A DNA stretch of 64,000 bases from Bacillota bacterium (GCA_023390815.1 JAEWCC010000019.1:95262-159261), one strand, 5' to 3'; positions 49,391-58,485 are shown, counted from the first letter of the stretch. Numbers and translations are program-made. The notes: generated from the sequence alone by a model not told the origin.

Positions 49391-51421
49391 ATGGTCAATC
49401 TGAAGATCAACGGCATCGACGTTACGGTGCCGGAGGATACCACGATCATGGAGGCCGCCAAGACTGCAGGGATACACATTCCCAACCTGTGCTATTTAAG
49501 CGGCGTGCACCAGTTCGGCTCCTGCCGAATCTGTGTGGTGGAAGTGGAAGGCGCGAAGACACTGCAGGCTTCGTGTCTGGCAAAGGTGGGCGAGGGCATG
49601 GTGGTGCAAACCAACACCAAAAAAGTGCGCGATGCGCGCCGTGTACTCTATGAATTGCTGCTCTCCGATCATGACAAGGACTGCCTCTCCTGCAAGCGCA
49701 ACCAGTCTTGCGAGCTGCAGGAACTCGGCAAGACGCTGGGTGTGGAACGGACCCGCTTTGAAGGCGAGCACAACGACCGCGGCCTTGACCGGTCTGTATC
49801 CATCACGCGAAACATGAGCAAGTGCGTGCTGTGCCGCCGGTGTGTCACCGTCTGCAACGAGGTACAGGGGACCGGAATACTCAACGCGCAGAACCGCGGA
49901 TTTAAAACGGTCATCGGCCCCGCGATGGACCTGCCGATCGGCACGGTCAATTGCGTGTTCTGCGGCCAGTGCACCGTGGTGTGTCCGGTCGGCGCGCTCA
50001 AGGAAACGAGCCACATCAGCCGCGTATGGGAAGCGCTCAGCGACAAATCCAAGCGCTGCGTGGTGCAGGTCGCTCCGGCAATCCGCGTCGCGATCGGGGA
50101 GGAGTTTGGGTTTGAGCCGGGTTCCCAGGTGACCGGCAAGCTGGCGATGGCGCTGAAAACGCTGGGCTTTAACGACGTATTCGACACGGATTTCACAGCT
50201 GACCTCACGATCATGGAGGAGGGCACCGAGTTTCTTTCACGCGTAAAAGCCGCGCTCACAGGCAGCGGAGCTTCGCTGCCAATGATCACATCGTGCAGCC
50301 CAGGGTGGATTAAATACATTGAGCATACCTATCCGGACCTGCTTGATCACCTCTCCACCTGCAAATCGCCGCATACGATGCTAGGCGCGCTGGCCAAATC
50401 GTTTTATGCCGAAGAAGTAAAGGTGGATCCCAAGGATATGTTCGTCGTCTCGATTATGCCGTGCACCGCGAAGAAATTCGAGATCGGCCGCCACGAGATG
50501 AAGAACAACGGCGTACCCAATGTCGATGCCGTGCTGACCACGCGCGAACTCGGTCAGATGATCCGCGAGGCGGGCATCGATTTTGCCACATTACCGGACC
50601 GTGAGTTCGACAACCCGCTCGGGTTATCCACGGGTGCCGCGGATATATTCGGCGTTACAGGCGGCGTGATGGAAGCCGCGCTGCGTACGGTGTACGAGGT
50701 GGTCACGGGCCGCGAGCTGCCGTTTGACGGGCTGCATGTTACGCCGATCGTCGGACTGGAACAGATCAAGACGGCGGATATATTGATTGAGAACCCGCTG
50801 CCAGAGTACAAGTTCCTTGATGGCGTCGTTGTGAAGGTGGCGGTTACAAGCGGTCTGGCCGGTGCGAAGAAGCTGATGGACGAAATACAGAGCGGCGAGT
50901 CCCCGTATCATTTCATCGAGATCATGGGATGCCCCAACGGGTGCATCATGGGCGGCGGGCAGCCCCGCTCCAAGGACCCGGATGTCCGCATGAAACGCCT
51001 TTCGGGTATTTACAGCGAGGACGAAAGCAAGGTGCTGCGCAAGTCGCATGAAAACCCGTCGGTTAAAAAGCTGTACGAAGATTTCCTTGAATATCCGAAC
51101 AGCCATGTTTCGCACGAGCTGCTGCACACGCATTACGTAAAACGCGGCAAATACAATGAATATCTGGATCAGCAATATCTTGAAGAAGAGGTGAACCCGA
51201 TGACGGAACGTGCTGACGATGGAAAAGGAGTTCGTCAAAAAAAAAGTGATGACAAGTTAAAGCTGGTCAGGCGCGTGCCGGAGGATATGGATTCGGTCCG
51301 CGTGATGGCGCTGGAGGCGGAAGTCAACCGCTTGAAACAGGAACTCTCTGATTCTCAGGAGACGGTAGAAATTCTTAAGGAAGTCATGAGCGACTACGCC
51401 AAGAAGCCCAAATCGAAGTAA
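49391..51421 (+). CDS. hydA: [FeFe]-hydrogenase catalytic subunit (HydA)
   Basis: 676 residues. N-terminal [2Fe-2S] domain (CYLSGVHQFGSCRICVVEVE), His/Cys-ligated [4Fe-4S] (HDKDCLSCKRNQSCELQ), two [4Fe-4S] ferredoxin sites (CVLCRRCVTVCNEVQG, CVFCGQCTVVCPVGAL) and the H-cluster domain. H-cluster motifs are TSCSPGW (~298), MPCTAKKFE (~355) and EIMGCPNGCIMGGGQP (~510). L1 has Ser where TSCCPxW is canonical. After ~600 an unusual basic coiled-coil tail follows (VMALEAEVNRLKQELSDSQE), preceded by an in-frame ATG (51200) with RBS-like GAAGAGGTG. Produces or consumes H2 together with HydB and HydC. ATG seven bases after hydB. Confidence 0.95.
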   Translation: MVNLKINGIDVTVPEDTTIMEAAKTAGIHIPNLCYLSGVHQFGSCRICVVEVEGAKTLQASCLAKVGEGMVVQTNTKKVRDARRVLYELLLSDHDKDCLSCKRNQSCELQELGKTLGVERTRFEGEHNDRGLDRSVSITRNMSKCVLCRRCVTVCNEVQGTGILNAQNRGFKTVIGPAMDLPIGTVNCVFCGQCTVVCPVGALKETSHISRVWEALSDKSKRCVVQVAPAIRVAIGEEFGFEPGSQVTGKLAMALKTLGFNDVFDTDFTADLTIMEEGTEFLSRVKAALTGSGASLPMITSCSPGWIKYIEHTYPDLLDHLSTCKSPHTMLGALAKSFYAEEVKVDPKDMFVVSIMPCTAKKFEIGRHEMKNNGVPNVDAVLTTRELGQMIREAGIDFATLPDREFDNPLGLSTGAADIFGVTGGVMEAALRTVYEVVTGRELPFDGLHVTPIVGLEQIKTADILIENPLPEYKFLDGVVVKVAVTSGLAGAKKLMDEIQSGESPYHFIEIMGCPNGCIMGGGQPRSKDPDVRMKRLSGIYSEDESKVLRKSHENPSVKKLYEDFLEYPNSHVSHELLHTHYVKRGKYNEYLDQQYLEEEVNPMTERADDGKGVRQKKSDDKLKLVRRVPEDMDSVRVMALEAEVNRLKQELSDSQETVEILKEVMSDYAKKPKSK

Positions 51422-51459
51422 ACGTTCTGGTGGGGGATGAGAATAACAAACTCCGATGT

Positions 51460-51497
51460 AAAAGCGGGGCCTCGTGTCGTCAGGCCCCGCTTTTATT
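51460..51497. terminator. Bidirectional terminator after hydA
   Basis: 13-bp perfect stem AAAAGCGGGGCCT/AGGCCCCGCTTTT. Serves the hydrogenase operon on the + strand and may also stop minus-strand rsfS transcripts. Confidence 0.9.
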
Positions 51498-51644
51498 ATT
51501 CGCCGGACAATTCCCTCGGCGATAAAACGGCTTTACCACAGGCCACAAAGCCATAATCGCCTACTGGATGTTTCAATGACCATTCGGGATGGTTTGCTTA
51601 AATAACCATAACCCCGGCTCAGGGCAAAGGAAAACCAGATTACA

Positions 51645-52010
51645 TTATGCCGAAACGATATCGGCGTCCGTGATCTGTCTGCTGTTGCTGCCATCCACCC
51701 ACAGACGTTCAAGATCGTAAAACTCACGTTCTTTTTTGTGGAATATATGGACGAGAATATCGCCATAGTCGATGACGATCCAGCGTCCCTCTCTGTAACC
51801 CTCGATGCGCAGCTGCTGTTTGCCGTGCTCGAACATAAATTTCTGCAGGTCGTCACAGAGCGATTTTACATGCACGTCCGACCGCCCGCTCGCAATGATG
51901 AAGTAATCCGCTACGATGGTGATCCCCGATACGTTAAGCACACGTACGTCCTCGGCCTTCTTCATAAACAACTGCTTTGCTGCCTCCAGCACATCTTCAC
52001 GATAATCCAA
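51645..52010 (-). CDS. rsfS: Ribosome silencing factor RsfS
   Basis: 121 residues, normal length. Binds L14 of the large subunit and blocks subunit joining in starvation. Signatures: ADYFIIASGRSDVHVKSL and GYREGRWIVIDYGDILVHIF. Start is TTG, 14 bases inside the end of yqeK. Third gene of the nadD-yqeK-rsfS operon, the standard Firmicutes order. Confidence 0.95.
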   Translation of the reverse strand: MDYREDVLEAAKQLFMKKAEDVRVLNVSGITIVADYFIIASGRSDVHVKSLCDDLQKFMFEHGKQQLRIEGYREGRWIVIDYGDILVHIFHKKEREFYDLERLWVDGSNSRQITDADIVSA

Positions 52011-52572
52011 GCTTATTTTTTTCCTCCCGTTCTTTTAAGTATTGATACGCTTCGACGCTTTTGGGGTGAAGCGGAAACCCTTTGCTGCGTACAAACGCGA
52101 TTGTTTGCTCCAGTGCCACCATCATCGCCGCATTAATATCTTCGTTTGCCAACGCACGAATTTTTTCCACGCCCGCAAACGTTCTTCCTGGTTCTATTAT
52201 ATCCGCGAGATATATGATTTTGTCAAGCAGCGACATATCAGCTTTTCCGGTTGTATGATACGTAATGGCGGAGATGATCTCAGGATCATTGAGCCCCAAA
52301 TCCATTTGTATCATTGCCGCGCCGATACGGCCGTGCGCGAGTTCCGGATCCTTTTTTTCAATATCATCAAGCGTAACACCACAGCGCGTCGCTTGGGCGG
52401 CATTACCTTTGCCCGCATCGTGCAGCAGTCCGGCAATTTTAGCCTTTACAGGGTCTACACCATAAATATCAGCAAGGGCTACCGCTTGTACTGCCGTGTT
52501 GACGGAATGAACAACCCGCTTTGGACTGATATGACTGTTTATATATGCCATGGCCTTTGTTTCGTCGATCAT
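51997..52572 (-). CDS. yqeK: YqeK-type HD-domain nucleotide hydrolase
   Basis: 191 residues. HD-domain metal ligands are in RVVHSVNTAVQAVALA, AGLLHDAGKG and YHTTGKADMSLLDKIIYLADIIEPGR. YqeK members symmetrically cleave diadenosine tetraphosphate (Ap4A) to ADP. Its ATG follows the nadD stop directly; the 3' end overlaps rsfS. Confidence 0.93.
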   Translation of the reverse strand: MIDETKAMAYINSHISPKRVVHSVNTAVQAVALADIYGVDPVKAKIAGLLHDAGKGNAAQATRCGVTLDDIEKKDPELAHGRIGAAMIQMDLGLNDPEIISAITYHTTGKADMSLLDKIIYLADIIEPGRTFAGVEKIRALANEDINAAMMVALEQTIAFVRSKGFPLHPKSVEAYQYLKEREEKNKLGLS

Positions 52573-53253
52573 TCAAACCTCTTGGGCATAGATACGATAC
52601 TGGCGGATATATTCCGCTACGCTGTCGGGCAGCAAGCCGGAGGCAAGGCGGTTGTCTGTCACCAATTGGCGCACCAGAGACGAGGAAATATCGGGTCCCT
52701 TATCCCGCGCGACATGAATCCGATATCCGTACCGCTCGTTTAACATCTGTGCATACTCGCGAGCGCCGGCGTCATCCACACCAGGCCGAAGTACGCAGAT
52801 AAAGCTGGTCAGTGTACTCACGCGTTCGAAATTCTTCCATCCCGTAAGCTCATACAATGTGTCCGCGCCTATGATGTAATAGTATTCCGTCTGCGGATGG
52901 GCACGGCGCAATGCTTCCAGCGTGTCTACGGTATAAGTATATCCGGTTCGATCGAGTTCGATCGTGTCAATTGAAAAACGACTCTCATCCTGGGTCGCGA
53001 GTTTAAGCATATTGAGACGATGCTCGGCTGACGCGATATACTCATCGCGTTTGTGGGGGGGGAGCCCCAACGGGATAAAGACCACCTCGCCCAGCAAAAA
53101 TTCGTACAGCGCAATATAAGCCATGCTGATATGGCCGTTATGAACCGGATTAAACGTGCCGCCGAGCAGCCCTACCCGGTTGGCTTTGGGTTGCAGGCAT
53201 AGCGTATCAATATATGAAAACTCGGCGGTTTCGCCCAACGCTGTACTTTTCAT
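52573..53253 (-). CDS. nadD: Nicotinate-nucleotide adenylyltransferase
   Basis: 226 residues. Transfers AMP to nicotinate mononucleotide in NAD synthesis. The nucleotidyltransferase start GLLGGTFNPVHNGHI, the phosphate-binding HKRDE region and the ISSSLVRQLV (ISSTxIR-type) motif are present. The start chosen is ATG at 53253, an unusually long N-terminal lead (~25 residues) before the conserved core. It coincides with the predicted transcription start, so the mRNA may be leaderless. Confidence 0.92.
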   Translation of the reverse strand: MKSTALGETAEFSYIDTLCLQPKANRVGLLGGTFNPVHNGHISMAYIALYEFLLGEVVFIPLGLPPHKRDEYIASAEHRLNMLKLATQDESRFSIDTIELDRTGYTYTVDTLEALRRAHPQTEYYYIIGADTLYELTGWKNFERVSTLTSFICVLRPGVDDAGAREYAQMLNERYGYRIHVARDKGPDISSSLVRQLVTDNRLASGLLPDSVAEYIRQYRIYAQEV

Positions 53254-53259
53254 GCCGTC

Positions 53260-53288
53260 ATTATACACTGATACCAAATACGTGGCAA
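53260..53288 (-). promoter_or_regulatory. Promoter of nadD-yqeK-rsfS
   Basis: On the minus strand: TTGCCA (53288-53283), 17-bp spacer, TATAAT (53265-53260). Six bases later comes the nadD ATG, exactly where transcription should start. Seen directly; leaderless use is inference. Confidence 0.65.
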
Positions 53289-53348
53289 GTTTGATGCATG
53301 TATACAAAGAGAGAAACTGGAAAGAATAATCACTGAGGGGGGAGAGCC

Positions 53349-54212
53349 ATGGATGTACAGCTAAAAAGATATTACCGCAAAAAAATGAGCGGCGGACGTT
53401 CGCTTCTCGCGCGTGCCACCGACTTTATTCTGCTCAGGGCGGCGCTGCTGATCGTGGTATTCATACTGATGCTGCAATGGAGCCATTCATTGACGGTTTC
53501 AATCCCGGTTGCGGTTTTGATTACCGCGGCATTCAGTATCGCTTTGATCCTCGTCAGGAGGAAGAAAGCAGACAAAATCTTCAAGAAGGACATGCAGCGC
53601 ATCCGTGAGAAATGTCTGCTGGAGTCTCTGACGCTTATGAACAGCCGTGAATACGCGGATTATATGGTACGTTTGTTTCCGGGGCTAATACCGTCTCAGG
53701 ATATGCCGGGCGGCTTTCTGGCCGATTATAAGGAAGCAAGAGTCGCCGTGCTTCACAACCATCCCAACAGCGATTGCACCGTATCACAGATACTGGACGC
53801 ATACAGGTTGTGCAAGAACGAAAAGAAGACCATCATGATATCGCTGTCTGCTTTTACAGAGGATGCAGCGAAGTTTGCAGAAAACGCCGGAATCAAACTG
53901 GTTCCCGGCAAGGAAGTGCTGCGCATCGCAGGGGAAAAGGATATGCTGCCTGACGAGCACAGTGCGGAAGAGCAGGCAAGGCAAGAGATGGAGGATACGA
54001 TCGTATCCATGGAACGCGTCAAACGCTCCGCTTTCAGCAAAACCAAGGTCCGCGCATACATCATCTGCGGCCTGGTTACAATGATTTGGCCACTGGTTGG
54101 AGGCTGGCGTTTCTATTATCCGATCATCTCCTCACTGTGCTTTATTCTCGCGATAGTTTCCTACAAGAGAGGCAAACATAGCCCAGAAAGTGCCGACATC
54201 GACTTAACTTGA
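53349..54212 (+). CDS. Membrane protein with a possible endonuclease-like cytosolic domain
   Basis: 287 residues. Two N-terminal helices (FILLRAALLIVVFILMLQW and IPVAVLITAAFSIALILV), a cytosolic domain (~90-220) and a C-terminal pair (ICGLVTMIWPLVGGWRFYYP, ISSLCFILAIVSYK). The cytosolic part (ARVAVLHNHPNSDCTVSQIL, then TIMISLSAFTEDAAKFAENA and GIKLVPGKEVLRI) has the look of a Mrr/restriction-endonuclease-like alpha/beta core with GIKLVPG-type last strand. Catalytic residues are not clear, so it may be a degenerate version. Divergent from nadD and followed by rny, GGGGGAGAG before the ATG. Function unknown. Confidence 0.65.
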   Translation: MDVQLKRYYRKKMSGGRSLLARATDFILLRAALLIVVFILMLQWSHSLTVSIPVAVLITAAFSIALILVRRKKADKIFKKDMQRIREKCLLESLTLMNSREYADYMVRLFPGLIPSQDMPGGFLADYKEARVAVLHNHPNSDCTVSQILDAYRLCKNEKKTIMISLSAFTEDAAKFAENAGIKLVPGKEVLRIAGEKDMLPDEHSAEEQARQEMEDTIVSMERVKRSAFSKTKVRAYIICGLVTMIWPLVGGWRFYYPIISSLCFILAIVSYKRGKHSPESADIDLT

Positions 54213-54213
54213 C

Positions 54214-54242
54214 TTGACAAACCCACGATATGATAATAGAAT
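54214..54242 (+). promoter_or_regulatory. Promoter of rny
   Basis: TTGACA (54214-54219), 17-bp spacer, TAGAAT (54237-54242). The leader to the GTG start is ~155 bases and contains a GGGGCCCC palindrome. Confidence 0.75.
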
Positions 54243-54405
54243 TAAATGGGGTTTCTAATAAGGATTTCTGTGCTTTTTTTTTATAGATACTGTTGGGGCC
54301 CCACGCATTACAGTTTTTGACAGCATTGCGTTGATGATTGATAATGCAACGCGCAGGTATGTACGTATCTGCATCAAAATTTAATAAGGGAGGTGCAGCA
54401 TCCAG

Positions 54406-55947
54406 GTGGACACTGTTCTTTTCATCGTGCTACCTCTGGCCGGTTTATTAATCGGGGCAGGCGCGGGATACATATACAGGAAGAGTATCGCCGAAGCAAA
54501 GGTAGGACGTGCAGAGGAATCCGTGAAACGCTTGATCGCCGACGCGCAGAAAAAAGCGGAAGCCGTCAAGAAGGAAACGATTCTCGAAGCAAAAGAAGAG
54601 ATCCACGCCCTGAGGAGCGATCTTGAGAAGGAAACCAAAGACAGACGAAATGAGATTTTAAGGACTGAGAGAAGACTGGCCCAGCGCGAAGAAATGGTGG
54701 ATAAAAAGACGGCCGGTCTGGAAGCCAAAGACGAGCAGATGAACAAGCGCTTGAAGGAGATCACGAAACGCAAGGAAGAGATCGACGAAGCCTTAAAGCA
54801 GCAGCTTGAACAACTCGAAAAGGTTTCCGGAATGACCACTGATGAAGCCAAGCAGATTCTGCTGGAAAAGGTGGAGCAGGAAACTCGGCGCGATATGGCG
54901 GTATATGTCCGCGAAATCGAGTCGAAAGCCAAGGAAGAAGCGGACAAGAAGTCCCGAGAGATCATTGCCAACGCGATACAGAAATACGCGGCGGATCAGG
55001 TGGCGGAGAATACCGTCTCTGTGGTCGCGCTGCCGAGCGACGAGATGAAGGGCCGTATCATTGGAAGAGAAGGCCGTAACATCCGAGCGCTTGAGACCGC
55101 GACCGGCATCGATCTCATTATCGACGATACGCCGGAAGCAGTTATACTATCCGGTTTTGACCCGATACGCCGGGAAGTCGCGCGGATCGCATTGGAAAAG
55201 CTCATCATCGACGGCAGAATTCATCCGGCCCGCATCGAAGAAATGGTCAAAAAGGCGCGCAAAGAGGTGGACAAAGAGATCCACGATGCAGGCGAACAGG
55301 CGGCATTTGAATCCGGTATTCACAACCTGCACCCCGAGATCATCAAGCTGCTCGGGCGGCTTAAATACCGCACAAGCTATGGCCAGAACGTACTTAAGCA
55401 CTCGCTTGAGGTCGCACATCTGGCAGCGGTGATGGCGGCTGAACTCGGCGCGAATGTCAAGCTGGCCAAACGCGGAGGGTTGCTCCACGATATCGGTAAA
55501 GCGGTCGACCACGAGGTGGAAGGTCCGCATATCCAGATCGGTGCCGATCTTGCGAAGAAATACCGTGAAAACAACGACGTGGTGCATTGCATACAGGCGC
55601 ATCATGGCGATATTGAAGCGGAAACCGTGGAAGCGGTGCTCGTGCAGTCTGCCGACGCGATATCGGCCGCAAGGCCGGGCGCGCGGCGCGAATCTCTCGA
55701 AAATTACATTAAACGTCTGGAAGCTTTGGAGGAAATCGCAAACTCATTTGCGGGTGTGGAGAAATGCTACGCCATACAGGCAGGACGCGAAGTCCGCATT
55801 TTGGTCAAACCCGAAGACGTGGACGATGCAGGCATGCATTTGATGGCGAAAGACATCGTCAAAAAGATCGAAAAGGACTTGGATTACCCGGGCCAGATCA
55901 AGGTCAACGTAATCCGGGAGACCCGGTCGATCGATTTCGCAAAGTAA
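54406..55947 (+). CDS. rny: Ribonuclease Y
   Basis: 513 residues, normal length. One N-terminal membrane helix (LFIVLPLAGLLIGAGAGY), a long coiled coil (~30-200), a KH RNA-binding domain (MKGRIIGREGRNIRALETATG) and an HD domain (GLLHDIGKAVDHEVEGPHI). The main endonuclease that starts mRNA decay in Firmicutes. GTG start with GGGAGGTG upstream; an efficient terminator follows. Confidence 0.97.
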   Translation: MDTVLFIVLPLAGLLIGAGAGYIYRKSIAEAKVGRAEESVKRLIADAQKKAEAVKKETILEAKEEIHALRSDLEKETKDRRNEILRTERRLAQREEMVDKKTAGLEAKDEQMNKRLKEITKRKEEIDEALKQQLEQLEKVSGMTTDEAKQILLEKVEQETRRDMAVYVREIESKAKEEADKKSREIIANAIQKYAADQVAENTVSVVALPSDEMKGRIIGREGRNIRALETATGIDLIIDDTPEAVILSGFDPIRREVARIALEKLIIDGRIHPARIEEMVKKARKEVDKEIHDAGEQAAFESGIHNLHPEIIKLLGRLKYRTSYGQNVLKHSLEVAHLAAVMAAELGANVKLAKRGGLLHDIGKAVDHEVEGPHIQIGADLAKKYRENNDVVHCIQAHHGDIEAETVEAVLVQSADAISAARPGARRESLENYIKRLEALEEIANSFAGVEKCYAIQAGREVRILVKPEDVDDAGMHLMAKDIVKKIEKDLDYPGQIKVNVIRETRSIDFAK

Positions 55948-55951
55948 CCTG

Positions 55952-55982
55952 GAAGAGCCGGACAAACCGGCTCTTCTTTTAT
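55952..55982 (+). terminator. Terminator after rny
   Basis: 10-bp perfect stem GAAGAGCCGG/CCGGCTCTTC, loop ACAAA, then TTTTA. Confidence 0.85.
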
Positions 55983-56035
55983 TTCCGTAGTTCAGGGGAA
56001 CAAGCGTTTTAGGCAACAGGAAAGGAGCGGCATAA

Positions 56036-56962
56036 GTGCATATCGCAGATTCTCATTCGGATTATCTGGCTTATTGCGTAATGGGCGCACAGGGAGACCA
56101 TGCCTATGATCAGGGCGGTATCGACCGGATGCATCAGGGGGGCGTAAGCCTGCAAAACTTGTCCATATGGGCGCCGGTGGAACTGAAAGACCATATCGCG
56201 TGCAGCATGGGTCAGGTCGCCGCGCTTTACCGGCTGCTGCGCGAATCGCCTGCCGAAGTGCACCTGTGCACTCACCCCGAACATCTGAAAAACCCGGGTA
56301 TCGGCTTCGTGCTGTCGGTGGAAAGCGGAGAAAGCATTGACTGCCGGACCGAACGCATCCCGCAGTTTTACGACTGGGGCGCGCGTATATTAAGCCTTAC
56401 ATGGAACTTTGAAAACGCGTTTGCCAGCGGAGCCTTAAACAACGGCGGTATCAAGCCGCGCGGATATGAGGCGCTGCGTATCATGGAACGGCTGAATATG
56501 GCGCTGGATGTATCCCATCTCAATGAGGAAGGGTTCTGGGAGGCGCTGCGTATATATGGCGGAGTGCCCTGTGCCACGCATTCGTGTGTTTACGCGCTTT
56601 GCCCAAACCCCCGCAACCTGAAAAAAGAACAGATTGAGGCAATGATCGAACGGCGCGGATACATCGGAGTTAATTTCTTTACCGAATTTCTGACCGGTAA
56701 AGAGGCGAGTGTATTCGATGTGCTTGAGCATATCGAATATATTCTGCAATGCGGGGGAGAAGACACTGTCGGCTTTGGGTCCGATTTTTGCGGTATGTAT
56801 TCCGCGCCGGAGGGGCTAAAGACTATGGCCGATTTTCAAAACATCCCTGGAGCAATGCAGAAGCGCGGGTATCCCGCCGAACTGATCGAGAAAATTTGCT
56901 ATGGCAATTTCGCCCGATATATATTACAATTTTTAAAACACAAAACGGATGAAAGTATATGA
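56036..56962 (+). CDS. Membrane dipeptidase (renal dipeptidase family, M19)
   Basis: 308 residues. Zinc ligands of the M19 family are recognisable: DSHSDYL (HxD) near the N-terminus, VESGES, LDVSHLNEEGFW, CATHSCVYAL and FGSDFCG near the C-terminus. Hydrolyses dipeptides, often with a D-residue. No signal peptide, so it is cytosolic. Start is GTG with AAGGAG upstream. Its stop overlaps the purB start by four bases (ATGA). Confidence 0.9.
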   Translation: MHIADSHSDYLAYCVMGAQGDHAYDQGGIDRMHQGGVSLQNLSIWAPVELKDHIACSMGQVAALYRLLRESPAEVHLCTHPEHLKNPGIGFVLSVESGESIDCRTERIPQFYDWGARILSLTWNFENAFASGALNNGGIKPRGYEALRIMERLNMALDVSHLNEEGFWEALRIYGGVPCATHSCVYALCPNPRNLKKEQIEAMIERRGYIGVNFFTEFLTGKEASVFDVLEHIEYILQCGGEDTVGFGSDFCGMYSAPEGLKTMADFQNIPGAMQKRGYPAELIEKICYGNFARYILQFLKHKTDESI

Positions 56963-58389
56963 ATGATATTTACGAAAACCCTCTGATTTCACGGTACGCC
57001 TCCCGCCAGATGGCGCAGATTTTTTCTGACGATCACAAATTCAGGACCTGGCGCAGGCTCTGGGTGGTGCTCGCGCAGTGCGAGAAGGAAATGGGCCTCC
57101 CGGTCACCGACGAACAGATCGACGAGCTGATTCGTTTTCAGGACGATATCAACTACGACGTCGCGACCGCACGCGAGAAGGCTGTACGCCACGACGTAAT
57201 GGCACATGTATACGCGTATGGCGAGCAGTGCCCCAAAGCCAAGCCGATCATCCACCTCGGTGCGACAAGTTGCTACGTGGGCGATAATGCCGACCTCATT
57301 GCGATGCACGAGGCACTTTTATATCTTGAAGCGAAACTCGTCAACGTAATCGACCGGCTCTCACAATTTGCGCTGAAATATAAGGGTATGCCCACGATGG
57401 GCTTTACGCACTTTCAGCCCGCGCAATTGACCACGGTAGGCAAGCGTGCCACGCTTTGGATACAGGATCTGCTGACAGACCTCGAACAGGTACAGTTTAT
57501 CCTGCAACATTATAAGCTGCTTGGATCGAAGGGCACCACCGGCACCGGCGCGAGCTTTCTTTCGCTGTTTGACGGTGACGCTGAAAAGGTGCGAGAGCTT
57601 GACGAAGCCGTATGCAAAAAGCTTGGATTCGATGCCGCTTTCCCGGTAACCGGGCAGACCTATCCGCGCAAATTTGATACGATCGTGCTGAACGCGTTAT
57701 CCCTGATTGCGCAGAGCGCCTATAAATTTAGCAACGACCTGCGGCTGCTGCAGAATCTCAAGGAGATTGAGGAACCGTTCGAAACGGAACAGATCGGCTC
57801 TTCCGCGATGGCTTACAAGCGCAATCCGATGCGCAGCGAACGCATGGGTTCACTTTGCCGCTACGTCATATCGCTGCCTGTCAACGCGGCGGTCACGGCT
57901 TCCACACAGTGGTTTGAACGTACGCTGGACGATTCGGCCAACCGCCGCATCGTGCTGCCGCAGGGCTTCTTAGCGGTAGACGCGATTCTGAATCTCTATT
58001 TGAACATTGTTTCGGGCCTTGTGGTTTATGAGAACGTGATTAAAAGCCGTATTGCCGCAGAGCTGCCGTTTATGGCGACCGAGACGATCCTGATGGAGGC
58101 AGTCTTGCGCGGCGGCGACCGGCAGGATCTGCATGAGCGCATCCGCCAATACTCCATGGAAGCGGCTCAGCGTGTCAAAATGATGGGAGAGCGCAACAAC
58201 CTGCTCGACCTCATTAAATCGGACACAGCTTTTGGCTTGACGCCGGAAGAAATCGACAGTCTGCTCGACGCCAAAAAGTTTACCGGTTGTGCGGAGCTGC
58301 AGACGGAGCAGTTCATCGCGGAGCATGTTGCGCCCGTGGTAAATGCACATACGTCCTCGCTCGGCATGCAGGGCGAAGTTCGGGTTTGA
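56959..58389 (+). CDS. purB: Adenylosuccinate lyase
   Basis: 476 residues, usual length for the longer PurB clade. Signature GSSAMAYKRNPMRSE, catalytic SKGTTGTGASFLSLF region and LGATSCYVGDNADLI. Catalyses two fumarate-releasing steps in purine synthesis (SAICAR and adenylosuccinate). Coupled to the dipeptidase gene upstream by four-base overlap. Confidence 0.96.
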   Translation: MNDIYENPLISRYASRQMAQIFSDDHKFRTWRRLWVVLAQCEKEMGLPVTDEQIDELIRFQDDINYDVATAREKAVRHDVMAHVYAYGEQCPKAKPIIHLGATSCYVGDNADLIAMHEALLYLEAKLVNVIDRLSQFALKYKGMPTMGFTHFQPAQLTTVGKRATLWIQDLLTDLEQVQFILQHYKLLGSKGTTGTGASFLSLFDGDAEKVRELDEAVCKKLGFDAAFPVTGQTYPRKFDTIVLNALSLIAQSAYKFSNDLRLLQNLKEIEEPFETEQIGSSAMAYKRNPMRSERMGSLCRYVISLPVNAAVTASTQWFERTLDDSANRRIVLPQGFLAVDAILNLYLNIVSGLVVYENVIKSRIAAELPFMATETILMEAVLRGGDRQDLHERIRQYSMEAAQRVKMMGERNNLLDLIKSDTAFGLTPEEIDSLLDAKKFTGCAELQTEQFIAEHVAPVVNAHTSSLGMQGEVRV

Positions 58390-58395
58390 CGAATG

Positions 58396-58425
58396 AAAAA
58401 GGCGCCCGCGCAGCGGACGCCTTTA
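58396..58425 (-). terminator. Terminator of tRNA-Trp (minus), possibly also of purB
   Basis: Stem GGCGTCCGC/GCGGGCGCC followed on the minus strand by TTTTT. On the + strand it ends in CTTTAG, a weaker tract. A second perfect hairpin CCGAAGGC/GCCTTCGG with GAA loop is at 58432-58450. Confidence 0.75.
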
Positions 58426-58485
58426 GGGTCCCCGAAGGCGAAGCCTTCGGAGGATAATCCCTGGTCTCCCGTTTCCGAGAAACTT

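Noticed and set aside
46556..49477. A 973-codon open frame antisense to hydB
   Set aside because: Mirror image of a strongly supported gene in GC-rich DNA; no ribosome-binding site, no recognisable domain, and low-complexity His/Arg/Ala-rich translation.
53349..54212. Confident call as a Mrr restriction enzyme
   Set aside because: No clear catalytic D-ExK residues and no modification gene nearby; kept as hypothetical.
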